Shown here piece by piece: positions 1 through 8,705 of a DNA stretch of 64,000 nucleotides. This DNA comes from DATCMH01 sp036563505 (GTDB lineage Bacteria; Pseudomonadota; Alphaproteobacteria; Rhizobiales; Beijerinckiaceae), in NCBI GenBank assembly GCA_036563505.1, contig DATCMH010000002.1:124001-188000 (forward strand), in the 5' to 3' direction. A model generated the notes under the pieces. The model saw only the letters and a list, made by a program, of their open reading frames with translations. It searched no databases and was not told where the DNA came from. Position 1 is the first letter of the stretch. The number at the start of each line of letters is the position of its first letter. Made by a program: the position numbers and the translations under genes.

Positions 1-1
1 C

Positions 2-325
2 GTGCTCTCGGCGGCGCTGGCTGGCCTCGCCGGCGCCCTGAAATGCCTCGTGCTGGGCTTCGCCACCCTCTCCGACGTGTACTGGGCGACCTCAGGCAGC
101 GTGATCCTAATGTCACTGATCGGCGGCATCGGCACCTTGTCGGGCCCCGTCGTCGGCGCCTTCATCATCGTGGGGCTCGAGAACTGGCTGGCGGACCGCG
201 TGGGCTCCTACGTCACGGTCATCCTCGGCGTGATCTTCGTCGTAAGCGTGCTCGTGTTCCGCCAGGGGCTGATCGGCACGCTCCGCCCGCTGCTGAGCCG
301 TAAGCGCGCCCCGCAGCCGGCCTGA
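2..325 (+). CDS. Branched-chain amino acid ABC transporter permease (LivM family), C-terminal part
   Basis: The reading frame is open at the left edge, so only the last 107 or so residues are present. They show hydrophobic membrane segments and a glycine-rich loop (residues about 40-52, with a GGIGTLSGP-type sequence) typical of LivM/LivH permeases just before the last helices. The family forms the inner-membrane channel of high-affinity branched-chain amino acid or amide/urea importers, and the rest of that operon would lie to the left. The gene ends 7 bases from the convergent purH stop. The substrate cannot be inferred from this fragment. Confidence 0.85.
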   Translation: MLSAALAGLAGALKCLVLGFATLSDVYWATSGSVILMSLIGGIGTLSGPVVGAFIIVGLENWLADRVGSYVTVILGVIFVVSVLVFRQGLIGTLRPLLSRKRAPQPA

Positions 326-332
326 GGTGCAC

Positions 333-1925
333 TCAGTGCCGGAAGTGCCGGTGGCCCGTGAACACCATCGCGAGCCCGGCCTCGTCGGCGGCCTTGATCA
401 CCTCGTCGTCGCGCATCGAGCCGCCTGGCTGGATCACCGCCGTGGCCCCGGCTTCCGCCGCGGCGAGGAGCCCGTCGGCGAAGGGGAAGAAAGCGTCGGA
501 GGCCACGACGGAGCCCCGGGCGAGGCTTTCGGGAAGACCTAGAGCCTTCGCCGCCTCTGCCGCTTTCCAAGCGGCGATGCGCGATGAATCCACCCGCGAC
601 ATCTGCCCAGCCCCAATGCCCACCGTCGCGCCGCCCTTCGCATAGACGATGGCGTTCGACTTCACGTGCTTCGCCACGCGGAACGCGAAGGCGAGATCGC
701 GGCGCTCCGCGTCCGACGGCGCGCGCTTCGTCACCACCTTGAGGTCCATGTCGTCGACCACGGCCGCGTCCCGGTCCTGCGCGAGGAAGCCGCCGGACAC
801 GGTGCGCAGGGTCAGTCCCCTCGCGCGCGGATCGGGCAGAGCGCCGGCGAGCAGGAGCCGCAGGTTCTTCTTCGCTGCGACGAGGGCGATCGCCTCCTCC
901 GTCGCGTCGGGGGCGATGATCACCTCCGTGAAGATCTCCACGATCTTGCGCGCGGCCTCGGCGTCGAGGGTCCGGTTGAGCGCCACGATGCCGCCGAAGG
1001 CCGAGACCGGATCGCAGGCGAGCGCCCGCTCGTAGGCCTCGACGAGCGTCGCGCCCTCGGCGACGCCGCAAGGGTTGGCATGCTTGATGATGGCGACCGC
1101 CGCCGCGCGGGCCGGGTCGAACTCCGCGACGCACTCGTAGGCCGCGTCCGTATCGTTGATGTTGTTGTAGGAGAGCTGCTTGCCCTGCACCTGCCGCGCC
1201 GTGGCGACGCCCGGGCGCGCCTCGCCGGTGCGGTAGAAGGCGGCGGCCTGGTGCGGGTTCTCGCCGTAGCGCAGGCTTTCGGCGAGCGCTCCGCCGATCG
1301 CCCGGAACGCCGGCGCCCCCTCCCCGATCGCGCCGGCGAACCAGTTCGAGATCGCGGCGTCGTAGGCCGCCGTGCGGGCGTAGGCCTTCTGGGCCAAACG
1401 TCGGCGTAGGGTCAGCGTCGTCGCTCCGTCATGGGCTTCGAGATCGGCGAGGACAGCTTCGTAATCGACGGATTCCACCACCACGGCGACGTCGGCGTGG
1501 TTCTTGGCGGCCGCCCGGATCATCGCCGGCCCACCGATGTCGATGTTCTCGATGCAATCATCGTACGCGCGGCCCGCGGCCACCGTCGCCTCGAAGGGAT
1601 AGAGGTTCACCACGAGCAGATCGACCGGCAGGATGCCATGGGCCAGCATCGCGGCCTGGTGCTCCGGGTTGGCGCGGATGCCGAGCAGCCCGCCATGAAC
1701 GAGGGGGTGGAGGGTTTTCACCCGCCCATCCATCATCTCGGGAAAGCCGGTGACGTCGGAGACATCCTGCACGGCAAGGCCCGCTTCCTGCAGCGCTCGC
1801 GCCGTGCCGCCCGTCGAGACGAGGGCCACGCCCCGTCCCGCCAGCGCCTGGGCGAACGGGACGAGGCCGGTCTTGTCGGATACAGACAGGAGGGCGCGGG
1901 TCACGCGCTTCGGGTCGCTCGGCAT
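333..1925 (-). CDS. purH: Bifunctional AICAR formyltransferase / IMP cyclohydrolase
   Basis: This enzyme catalyses the last two steps of de novo purine synthesis (AICAR to FAICAR to IMP) in the cytosol. The 530-residue length is normal. The N-terminal MGS-like cyclohydrolase domain carries the MDGRVKTLHP motif at about residues 65-74. The formyltransferase half carries KHANPCG at 281-287, which contains the catalytic Lys-His pair. The ATG at 1925 gives the usual MPSDPKR...LLSVSDKTG start. Upstream on the same strand lie a heparinase-like gene and rsmB, an order that recurs in Rhizobiales, so these three may be cotranscribed. Confidence 0.98.
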   Translation of the reverse strand: MPSDPKRVTRALLSVSDKTGLVPFAQALAGRGVALVSTGGTARALQEAGLAVQDVSDVTGFPEMMDGRVKTLHPLVHGGLLGIRANPEHQAAMLAHGILPVDLLVVNLYPFEATVAAGRAYDDCIENIDIGGPAMIRAAAKNHADVAVVVESVDYEAVLADLEAHDGATTLTLRRRLAQKAYARTAAYDAAISNWFAGAIGEGAPAFRAIGGALAESLRYGENPHQAAAFYRTGEARPGVATARQVQGKQLSYNNINDTDAAYECVAEFDPARAAAVAIIKHANPCGVAEGATLVEAYERALACDPVSAFGGIVALNRTLDAEAARKIVEIFTEVIIAPDATEEAIALVAAKKNLRLLLAGALPDPRARGLTLRTVSGGFLAQDRDAAVVDDMDLKVVTKRAPSDAERRDLAFAFRVAKHVKSNAIVYAKGGATVGIGAGQMSRVDSSRIAAWKAAEAAKALGLPESLARGSVVASDAFFPFADGLLAAAEAGATAVIQPGGSMRDDEVIKAADEAGLAMVFTGHRHFRH

Positions 1926-2004
1926 GATCTCGTTCCGGCTGGGAGGCAGGGCCGGCGCTTACCACGAATGGGGAGAGCGACAAACGCTTGCGCGGCGGAG
2001 GACG

Positions 2005-3720
2005 TCAGCCCTGGCGGACGAAGCGCCAGTGCAGCGCCGGCATGGCCCGGGCCTGCGCCTCCACGACGATCTGCTCCGTGCGCCGGGCGCCGTCGGCTGC
2101 TGCGAAGAACACGCTCTCGTCGAGCCGAGGGTCGGCGGCCTCGCCGTCGGGGCGGGACGCCTCGAAGCGCCAAGTCTCGCCGCTGCGCAGGGTCAGCAGA
2201 ATGGCGCCCTCCTCGACCCGGCTCGCGCGCACGCCGGTGGCGAGGTGAAAGCGCACAGTCACCGCGGGATCGGCGCCGTCGGTCAGGAAGAAGCGGTCTT
2301 CGCCCTCGAGGCGTGTCCCGTCGGGCGCGAGCCGCCAGCGCCGCTCGTGCACGAGGCCGAAGCGGGCGGCGTAGCCGTCGTTGCGGGCCGCGAGGGTGAT
2401 GCCATCCGGCCCCTCCCGCCGCTCGGCCGCGGTGTCGCGCGGGCCCGACAGGATCGTCGGCCCGAGCCGGCGCTGCAGCCAGCCGGCGATCGTGCGGTCG
2501 AGCCACCAACCGCGGGGCACGACGAAGCGACAGGAGGAGGCGTCCGCGACGCCCGCCGTGGAATGGGCCGCGGTAGCGCGGGCGGCCAACGCCAGCGCCG
2601 GGTCGACGCTGCGCGGTGCGCCGCAATTGACGACGATGCGCTCCCGCCCGCTCGACAGCTCGAACGAGAGACACCCCGCCCCAGCCTCGCTCGACTGGGT
2701 GACGGGCGGCGGCGGGCCCACATCGGCGACGAGGAGGATCGGCCCCGCCTCCAGCCGCTCGTAGCCGGAGTGCGGGGCGTGGCGCATCGGCTGGGCGCGG
2801 GCGGCGTCATAGATCAGGAGCGTGGCGAGATGGTCCGCCGCGGTCACGCCCATGCCGTTGAAATGAGAGAGCGCCCCGTCGCCGTGCCGGAAGAGGCGCA
2901 CCATCGGCAGCATGCGGTCGATGGCGCGCAAGAGTGCCTCGGGCGGCTCGACGCCGCGGGTGAGATAGATCTGGCGCAGGGGCAGGAGGTCGAGAAGGAG
3001 CTCGGTCAGCACCTTCGGGCTGCGGCTGACATGGCCGCCGTCGGGCAGGATCTGGCGCTCGAGTTCCCGCACGAGAAGCCGCGTGCCGCGCCGCAAGGTG
3101 GCCTCGTACCCCTCGCAGCACAGCCCCGCGTAGCAGAGCGCCACCGCCGCGAGCAGCCGGCGGAGCGGCAGCACGGGTCCTTGCACGTCGCGCTCGAGTT
3201 GGCCGACGGCCAGCGCCACGGCGCGCAGGAAGCGGTCGTAGAAGGCGTGGTCGGCCCCCTCCAGCATCAGGGGGGACTGGCACAGGAAGGAGAGCAGGCG
3301 CCGTGCGACGACGTGGGTGCGCCCGGCGAGCTTCCGATCCCCCGGGCGGCGGGTGATGAACTCGTCGACGAGGGCCCGGGCGTTGGCGCGGGCGAGCGCC
3401 GTGTCGGCAGCGCGCAGGTGCCTCAGCCAGCCGAAGCCCGCGAGCGCCTCGCCCCAGGCGGGCGAGGGCGGCGGGAAGGCGAAGGGCGAGCGCCCGCCGG
3501 TCGAGAGCGCCCGGCCGGCGAAGACGAAATAACCGGCGTAGATGTCGGCGGCGATGGTCGGATCGGCGGTGCGCAGGTCCTGAGGCGCAAAGAGAAGGCG
3601 CTGCGGCAGGGGAGCGCTGCGGCGCGGGCGGCGCAGATGGGCGACCGCGGCGCGGATCCCGAAGGACGCTTCCCGCAGGGCAAGACGGTAGAGCCGCCAG
3701 CGGTCAGGCCCCCACTCCAC
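2005..3720 (-). CDS. Heparinase II/III family protein
   Basis: This is a 571-residue protein with an alpha-helical N-terminal half (toroid-like) and a beta-rich C-terminal half. The heparinase II/III C-terminal signature appears as HSTAGVADASS around residue 380. The family cleaves uronic-acid-containing polysaccharides by beta-elimination. In alphaproteobacteria this copy usually sits between rsmB and purH and has no proven substrate, and no secretion signal is obvious here. It starts at ATG 3720, 104 bases after the rsmB stop, and ends 80 bases before purH. The family assignment is firm; the biological role is unknown. Confidence 0.85.
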   Translation of the reverse strand: MEWGPDRWRLYRLALREASFGIRAAVAHLRRPRRSAPLPQRLLFAPQDLRTADPTIAADIYAGYFVFAGRALSTGGRSPFAFPPPSPAWGEALAGFGWLRHLRAADTALARANARALVDEFITRRPGDRKLAGRTHVVARRLLSFLCQSPLMLEGADHAFYDRFLRAVALAVGQLERDVQGPVLPLRRLLAAVALCYAGLCCEGYEATLRRGTRLLVRELERQILPDGGHVSRSPKVLTELLLDLLPLRQIYLTRGVEPPEALLRAIDRMLPMVRLFRHGDGALSHFNGMGVTAADHLATLLIYDAARAQPMRHAPHSGYERLEAGPILLVADVGPPPPVTQSSEAGAGCLSFELSSGRERIVVNCGAPRSVDPALALAARATAAHSTAGVADASSCRFVVPRGWWLDRTIAGWLQRRLGPTILSGPRDTAAERREGPDGITLAARNDGYAARFGLVHERRWRLAPDGTRLEGEDRFFLTDGADPAVTVRFHLATGVRASRVEEGAILLTLRSGETWRFEASRPDGEAADPRLDESVFFAAADGARRTEQIVVEAQARAMPALHWRFVRQG

Positions 3721-3823
3721 GCCGTGTTCCTCGAACCGACCCTCGAAACGGCCGCCGAGGCGAACGCTACGCGCGAGGTCTCGCTATTCGGTTAACGTTT
3801 GGTGAGCATAACCTGGACAACCG

Positions 3824-5197
3824 TCAAGACCGCCGGACCAGGCGGGCGGCGTAGAAGCCGTCGAAGCCGCGCCGGCCGGGATCAAGGGAGCCGAGGTGCG
3901 ACGGCAGGGTGCGCAGGTCGCCCGCCGCCGTGACCGCCTCCGCGAGGTCGCCGATCTCGCCCGCCTCGATCGGGCGTCGCTCGAAGCCCGGGTGCCGCGC
4001 GAGGAAGGCGCTGACCTGTTCGCCGCCCTCCTCCGGCTCAAGCGAGCAGGTGCAGTAGACGAGCCGCCCGCCGGGCCGCACCAGCGAAGCCGCTTTGTCG
4101 AGGAGGCGCGCCTGGAGGTCGGCGAGGCGCCCCACGTCCTCGGCCGCCTTCGTCCAGGCGACGTCGGGATGGCGGCGGAGCGTCCCGGTGGCCGTGCAGG
4201 GCGCGTCGAGCAGCACGGCATCGAAGGGCTCGGCGTCGAGCGTCTGCGCGTCGACGGCGCGTGTTTCGACGGCCAAGCCCAACCGCGCCATGTTGGCGGA
4301 TAGCCGTTCCAGGCGCTTGGCCGAGCGGTCGACAGCGAGCACCTGGGCGCCCGCGGCCGCGAGCTGCGCCGTCTTGCCTCCCGGCGCGGCGCAGAGATCG
4401 ACGACGCGCTCGCCGGGCCTGACATCGAGGAGGCGGGCCGGCAGCGCCGCTGCGGCGTCCTGCACCCACCAGGCGCCCTCCTCGTAGCCCGGCAGCTCGC
4501 GGACGGGCGTACGGTCGAGGAGGCGCAGGCTGCCCGTGGGCAGCAGGAGGCCGTTGAGCCGCGCCGCCCAGGCTTCTGGATCGGCCCTGACCGTGAGGTC
4601 GACGCTCGCGGCGTCGCGGTGCGCGGTCGCGATGACTTGCGCGGTCTCCTCGCCATAAGCCGCTCGCCAGCGCGCGGCGAGCCAGGCCGGTGCGTCGTCG
4701 GCGAGGGGGTCGGACGCGGCGAGGATCGCGTCCCGCTCGCGGATGAAGCGCCGCAGCACGGCGTTGACGAGCCCGGCATGAGCCCGGTTCGTCCGCTCGG
4801 ACTGCGCGAGGCGCACGGAGAGATCCACGGCGGCGTGATCGGGTACGTCGAGGAAGAGCACCTGCGCCGCGCCGATGGCGAGGAGGTGCACGAGGCGCTC
4901 CTCCCGCGGCAGGCCGCGTTCGAGGCGCTCCTCGAGGGCGCGCCGGATCGTGCCCCAGCGACGGAAGGTGACGACGGCGATGGCCCGGGCGAGACCTGAA
5001 TCCCGCGCCTCGAGTCCGGCCTCGGCCGCGAGCGCGTCGAAGATCTCGTCGAGGGCGCCGCGCCGCCGCAGGGTCTGGCTTACGGCGTCGAGGGCCAGCG
5101 CCCGCGCGGCCAAGCCCGCGGAACCCGGCGGCGCAGCCGCGCCCTGCGACTTCGCCGCTCCCCGACCGGTCTTGACGGCCCCCATCCCGTTCTCCAC
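3824..5197 (-). CDS. rsmB: 16S rRNA (cytosine-C5)-methyltransferase RsmB
   Basis: RsmB methylates C967 of 16S rRNA using SAM. The 457-residue protein has a NusB-like RNA-binding domain (about 30-155), then a Rossmann methyltransferase domain. The latter shows the SAM loop DLCAAPGGKT at 267-276, DAPC at 331-334 and TCSL at 383-386, whose cysteine is the usual catalytic nucleophile. The ATG at 5197 is used; a second in-frame ATG four codons later is equally possible. It is the first gene of a probable rsmB-heparinase-purH unit. Confidence 0.95.
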   Translation of the reverse strand: MENGMGAVKTGRGAAKSQGAAAPPGSAGLAARALALDAVSQTLRRRGALDEIFDALAAEAGLEARDSGLARAIAVVTFRRWGTIRRALEERLERGLPREERLVHLLAIGAAQVLFLDVPDHAAVDLSVRLAQSERTNRAHAGLVNAVLRRFIRERDAILAASDPLADDAPAWLAARWRAAYGEETAQVIATAHRDAASVDLTVRADPEAWAARLNGLLLPTGSLRLLDRTPVRELPGYEEGAWWVQDAAAALPARLLDVRPGERVVDLCAAPGGKTAQLAAAGAQVLAVDRSAKRLERLSANMARLGLAVETRAVDAQTLDAEPFDAVLLDAPCTATGTLRRHPDVAWTKAAEDVGRLADLQARLLDKAASLVRPGGRLVYCTCSLEPEEGGEQVSAFLARHPGFERRPIEAGEIGDLAEAVTAAGDLRTLPSHLGSLDPGRRGFDGFYAARLVRRS

Positions 5198-5299
5198 CTC
5201 CCGATCAACGGATCATCGCGCCCGCCAAAGGGCGCATGTGGGCGCGCCGACCGGCCGCGCGCAAGGGCCGCCCGGCAACCGCCGTCGGAGATCGATACC

Positions 5300-5506
5300 A
5301 TGAGCGACGACATGCCCTCCCCTGACCTGCCCCGGCCGCTGACGCCCGCCGCCGAGCGCGCGCTGGCCGAGGCAGCGGAGCGCCGCGCCCTCATAGACGC
5401 CCGCGCCGCCGAGATCGCCAAGACGAAGGAAATTAAGGGCCGCGGCGGCCTGGAGCCCGTCCGCTATGAGGATTGGGAGGTGAAGGGGCTGGCGAGCGAC
5501 TTCTGA
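5300..5506 (+). CDS. DUF1674 protein, SDHAF4-like succinate dehydrogenase assembly factor
   Basis: This is a 68-residue protein whose last 25 residues carry the family hallmark: a GRGGLEPVRYEDWEVKG motif and a terminal SDF. In mitochondria and some bacteria SDHAF4 binds the flavinylated SdhA subunit and helps complex II assembly; that role is inferred here from the family. The N-terminal half is charged, Ala/Glu-rich and likely helical. It is transcribed divergently from rsmB and is followed 8 bases later by a palindromic repeat that may end its transcript. Confidence 0.9.
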   Translation: MSDDMPSPDLPRPLTPAAERALAEAAERRALIDARAAEIAKTKEIKGRGGLEPVRYEDWEVKGLASDF

Positions 5507-5514
5507 TCCTGACT

Positions 5515-5633
5515 TGCCATTCCGGGGCTCGGCGAAGCCGAGAACCCGGAACCCATGACTGGGCCGGATGTCGGTCGCGGCCGCTCACCCAGTCATAGAT
5601 TCCGGGTTCGCCTGCGGCGCCCCGGAATGACAG
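5515..5633 (+). repeat. Palindromic intergenic repeat, family A copy 1
   Basis: An element of about 118 bases whose outer ends are inverted copies of each other (CATTCCGGGG at 5518 and CCCCGGAATG at 5620). Each arm holds its own smaller hairpin. It starts 8 bases after the stop of the DUF1674 gene. Three more copies lie in this window in the same orientation. Confidence 0.9.
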
Positions 5634-5724
5634 TGGAGGCAATGGACGGACGGCGCTCGCCAAAGGTTGACGCGCTCCGTGCCCCCGTCGCAGAGGTGTC
5701 CGCCGCACCGCGACGGATCGTTTC

Positions 5725-7032
5725 GTGACACAAGACAGCCCCCGCCTCGACGCTGCCCGGCGTCTCGTGCGCCACCTCGCCGAGCACCTGCAGGCCGACC
5801 TTTCGCTCCGCCTTTGGAACGGCGAGGTGCTGCCGCTCGGCCCGAACGCCCCGAGCGATCTCGTGGTCGCGATCAACGACGAGGGCGCGGTCACGCGGCT
5901 CCTGCGCCGACCGCGGCTGACCACCGTCGTCGAGCTCATCGCCGAGGGCCGGCTCGACATCGAGGGCGGCACGCTCCTCGACCTCGCCGCCCGGCGCGGC
6001 ACGATGAACCGGAAGGGTCTGCTCAAGCGCCTCGACAAGCGCCTTCTCGCGACGAGTCTCTTCCCCTTCCTGTTCGGCCCGAAGGCCGCGGGCAACGGGC
6101 CGGGCCACGCCTATGGCGGCGTGCAGGCCGAGAAGGACGCGCAGGGCCGGGACAACAAGGCCCTCGTCCAGTTCCACTACGACCTGTCGAACGCCTTCTA
6201 CGGTCTCTTCCTCGACCCAGAGATGGTCTATTCCTGCGCCTACTTCCCGCGCTGGGACGCCTCGCTCGAAGAGGCGCAGGTCGCCAAGCTCGACATGATC
6301 TGCCGCAAGCTCCGGCTCCAGCCGGGCGAGCGCTTCCTCGACATCGGCTGCGGCTGGGGCGGCCTCGTCTGTCACGCGGCGCGCCACTACGGGGTCACGG
6401 CCCACGGCGTCACGCTCTCGCAGGCTCAGCTCGATTTCGCGAAGGAGAAGATCGCCCGTCTCGGGCTGCAGGACCGGGTCACCGTCGAGCTGAAGGACTA
6501 CAAGGAGCTCACCGGCACCTTCGACAAGATCGCCTCGATCGGGATGTTCGAGCATGTGGGTCTGGCGAACCGCCCGGCCTATTTCACGCAGATGCGCGAT
6601 CTCCTGCGCCCGCGCGGTCTCCTCCTGAACCACGCCATCACGCGGCCCGCCAAGCGCACGGAGCGGCTCTTCCGCAAGAAGCGGCCCGAATACGCGGCGG
6701 TCGTGAACTATATCTTCCCAGGCTCCGAGCTCGACCATGTCGGCGGCTCGGCTGCGGCTCTGGAAGCCCACGGCTTCGAGGTCCACGACGTCGAGGGCTG
6801 GCGCGAGCACTACGCCCGCACCACGAAGCTCTGGTGCGAGCGCCTCTACGCCAACCGCGCCACCGCGGAAGCGGAGGTCGGGCCGGCGAAGGTGCGGCTT
6901 TGGCTCCTTTACCTCGCAGGCGTCTCGCTCGGCTTCGAGCGCGGCACGATCGGCATCTTCCAGACCCTCGCCTCGCGCCGGGCAAGGGGCGCCTCGGGCC
7001 TCCCCCCGACCCGGGCGGACCTCTACCGCTGA
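5725..7032 (+). CDS. Cyclopropane-fatty-acyl-phospholipid synthase family methyltransferase
   Basis: This SAM-dependent enzyme class adds a methylene or methyl group to unsaturated acyl chains of membrane phospholipids. The 435-residue protein starts at GTG 5725. It carries HYDLSNAFY at 151-159, the YSCAYF segment at 169-174 with the family's conserved cysteine, and the SAM loop DIGCGWGG at 206-213, followed by a MFEHVG motif. The length matches Cfa-family enzymes, which run from about 380 to 440. Whether the product is a cyclopropane or a methyl-branched lipid cannot be told from sequence alone. It is monocistronic and convergent with gapR. Confidence 0.92.
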   Translation: MTQDSPRLDAARRLVRHLAEHLQADLSLRLWNGEVLPLGPNAPSDLVVAINDEGAVTRLLRRPRLTTVVELIAEGRLDIEGGTLLDLAARRGTMNRKGLLKRLDKRLLATSLFPFLFGPKAAGNGPGHAYGGVQAEKDAQGRDNKALVQFHYDLSNAFYGLFLDPEMVYSCAYFPRWDASLEEAQVAKLDMICRKLRLQPGERFLDIGCGWGGLVCHAARHYGVTAHGVTLSQAQLDFAKEKIARLGLQDRVTVELKDYKELTGTFDKIASIGMFEHVGLANRPAYFTQMRDLLRPRGLLLNHAITRPAKRTERLFRKKRPEYAAVVNYIFPGSELDHVGGSAAALEAHGFEVHDVEGWREHYARTTKLWCERLYANRATAEAEVGPAKVRLWLLYLAGVSLGFERGTIGIFQTLASRRARGASGLPPTRADLYR

Positions 7033-7060
7033 CCCGGCCAGTCCCGGCCGGAGTGCGTCC

Positions 7061-7342
7061 TCACATGCCGAGCGCCTGCATGTAGAGCTCGAGCACCGCC
7101 TCTTCTTCCTGGCGCTCGGCGTGGTCCTTCTTGCGGATCGAAATGATCTTGCGGATCGCCTTTGTGTCGAAGCCGGTGCCCTTGGCTTCGGCGTAGACGT
7201 CCTTGATGTCGGAGGCGATGCCGGCCTTCTCCTCCTCGAGGCGCTCGATCCGCTCGATGAAGGCCTTGAGCTGGTCGGCGGCGACGGACTGGGTGTCGAC
7301 GCCGGAGGCGGTGACGGGGGCGAGGGCGGCGGAAGCGGCCAT
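7061..7342 (-). CDS. gapR: GapR-type chromosome-structuring protein (DUF2312)
   Basis: This is a 93-residue protein matching the DUF2312 family throughout. An N-terminal AAxQLKAFIERIERLEEEK-type coiled coil (about 20-50) is followed by a basic segment with KAIRKIISIRKK. In Caulobacter, GapR clamps overtwisted DNA ahead of replication forks and stimulates gyrase and topoisomerase IV. No gaps or missing segments are seen. It lies 84 bases downstream of the DUF1244 gene on the same strand. Confidence 0.92.
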   Translation of the reverse strand: MAASAALAPVTASGVDTQSVAADQLKAFIERIERLEEEKAGIASDIKDVYAEAKGTGFDTKAIRKIISIRKKDHAERQEEEAVLELYMQALGM

Positions 7343-7426
7343 GGGCGGTGATCCTCGACGTTGGTGGAGGCGGCCTCGCCGCCCCGCGATGCCACGATCT
7401 GTAGGGTCGGTAGGGTTGACCGGGCC

Positions 7427-7732
7427 TTAATGCGCGGGCTTGACCTCGGCGAAGGCCTTGGCCTGCTCGGGCGTCGCCTCGCGCTGATGGAGCGCCTTCC
7501 AGTCCTCGTAGGGCATGCCGTAGACTTGCTCGCGCGCCTCGTCCTTGGTGAGGGGCACGCCTTGCGCGTCGGCAGCGTCCTTCATCCAGTTCGAGAGACA
7601 GTTGCGACAAAAGCCCGCGAGATTCATGAGGTCGATGTTCTGCACCTCGGTGCGCTGGCGCAGGTGGTCCACCAATCGGCGGAACGCGGCGGCTTCGAGT
7701 GCGGTGCGGGTGGCGTCGTCGAGGGGGTTCAT
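7427..7732 (-). CDS. DUF1244 family protein
   Basis: A 101-residue protein with the family core: FCRNCLSNW at about 42-50, then a DEAREQVYGMPYEDWK-type block at about 64-79. The two cysteines of CRNC are conserved in the family, but no function is established for it. Its start codon overlaps the stop of the upstream N-formylglutamate amidohydrolase gene by 4 bases, so the two are translationally coupled. The product is probably a small cytosolic protein. Confidence 0.88.
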   Translation of the reverse strand: MNPLDDATRTALEAAAFRRLVDHLRQRTEVQNIDLMNLAGFCRNCLSNWMKDAADAQGVPLTKDEAREQVYGMPYEDWKALHQREATPEQAKAFAEVKPAH

Positions 7733-8592
7733 GGGCGGGCCTCAATGCTGGCGAATCGGCGGGAACGGTCGAGCGGCGCGCGCGCCCGGCTCGGGAAGCG
7801 CTTCGGCTCGCGCAAGGTCCGGTCGGCGGCGAGCGCGGGCAGAAGCTGCGCGAAGCGCTCGGCCCATTCCTCCTGGCCTGCGTCCTCGGCGATGAGATCC
7901 TGGCGGACTTCGATCAGGGCATTGGCGAGGCCGAAGCGGGTGGCATGCCGGTCGATGGTGTCGCCCTCCAAGCCGCCGTCGTAGGGCTCATTGTCGCCGA
8001 CGACGAGGGCTGGGTCGGCGGCGAGGCCGTCGATGAGCGGCCGGGCGAGCCGGTCGTCGCCGTCCCACAGGATGCCGACGTGCCAGGGCCGCGGCCAGCC
8101 GCGCCAGACCGGCGTGAAGGAATGCACCGCGACGACCATCGGCGGCTCGTCGGCCAACAGCGCCCGCGTCACGGCGGCGGCGATGGCGGCATCGTAGGGG
8201 TCGTAGAAGCGGGCGATGCGGGCCTGCACCTCGGCATCGTCCACGCGGGCGTTGCGCGGCACCACGGCGCCGTCCGAGAGGCGCATGACAAGGGTCGGGT
8301 CGTCGCGGCCGCGATTCGGATCGATGATGAGCCGGGAGAAGTTGGTGAGGATCGCCGGGGCGTTCAGGCGGCGCGCCAGGCTTCGGGTGATGCCAGCCGC
8401 CCCGATATCGTAGGCGATGTGCCGCCCGAAGGCTTGCGGCGGCAGGCCAAGGTCGCCGAGGTCCTCCGGAACCGCGTTCGAGGCGTGGTCGCACAGGAGC
8501 AGGAGGCCGGACGCGACGTCGCCCTCGATCACCTCGACCGGGACGGGCGGAAGGGCCGGAGCCTCGCGGCGCAGGGCGTATTCGGGCGGCAT
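7729..8592 (-). CDS. N-formylglutamate amidohydrolase family protein (paralogue 1)
   Basis: This 287-residue protein has the family's CDHASNA motif at 34-40, an NFSRLIIDPNR segment at about 84-94, and a later VAVHSFTP segment that supplies metal-binding residues. Family members hydrolyse N-formyl-L-glutamate to formate and glutamate in histidine degradation, but no hut genes lie nearby, so the real substrate is uncertain. It is the first gene of a coupled pair with the DUF1244 gene, and gapR follows. A second, divergent paralogue lies at 14843. Confidence 0.88.
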   Translation of the reverse strand: MPPEYALRREAPALPPVPVEVIEGDVASGLLLLCDHASNAVPEDLGDLGLPPQAFGRHIAYDIGAAGITRSLARRLNAPAILTNFSRLIIDPNRGRDDPTLVMRLSDGAVVPRNARVDDAEVQARIARFYDPYDAAIAAAVTRALLADEPPMVVAVHSFTPVWRGWPRPWHVGILWDGDDRLARPLIDGLAADPALVVGDNEPYDGGLEGDTIDRHATRFGLANALIEVRQDLIAEDAGQEEWAERFAQLLPALAADRTLREPKRFPSRARAPLDRSRRFASIEARP

Positions 8593-8705
8593 CGGACGGG
8601 ACGACCTCGTGACGGCAGGAGGTGACGCGCCGCATAAGCTAGCCTAGAGGTGCTGGCAACGCGGCGCCGGGCGGCGCTTCCGTCCTTCGCAACAGCGACC
8701 TTTTC

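Noticed and set aside
1750..3795. 681-residue plus-strand frame across purH and the heparinase gene
   Set aside because: Both genes beneath it have clear family motifs on the other strand; the frame has low-complexity Arg/Gly/Glu composition and is a shadow.
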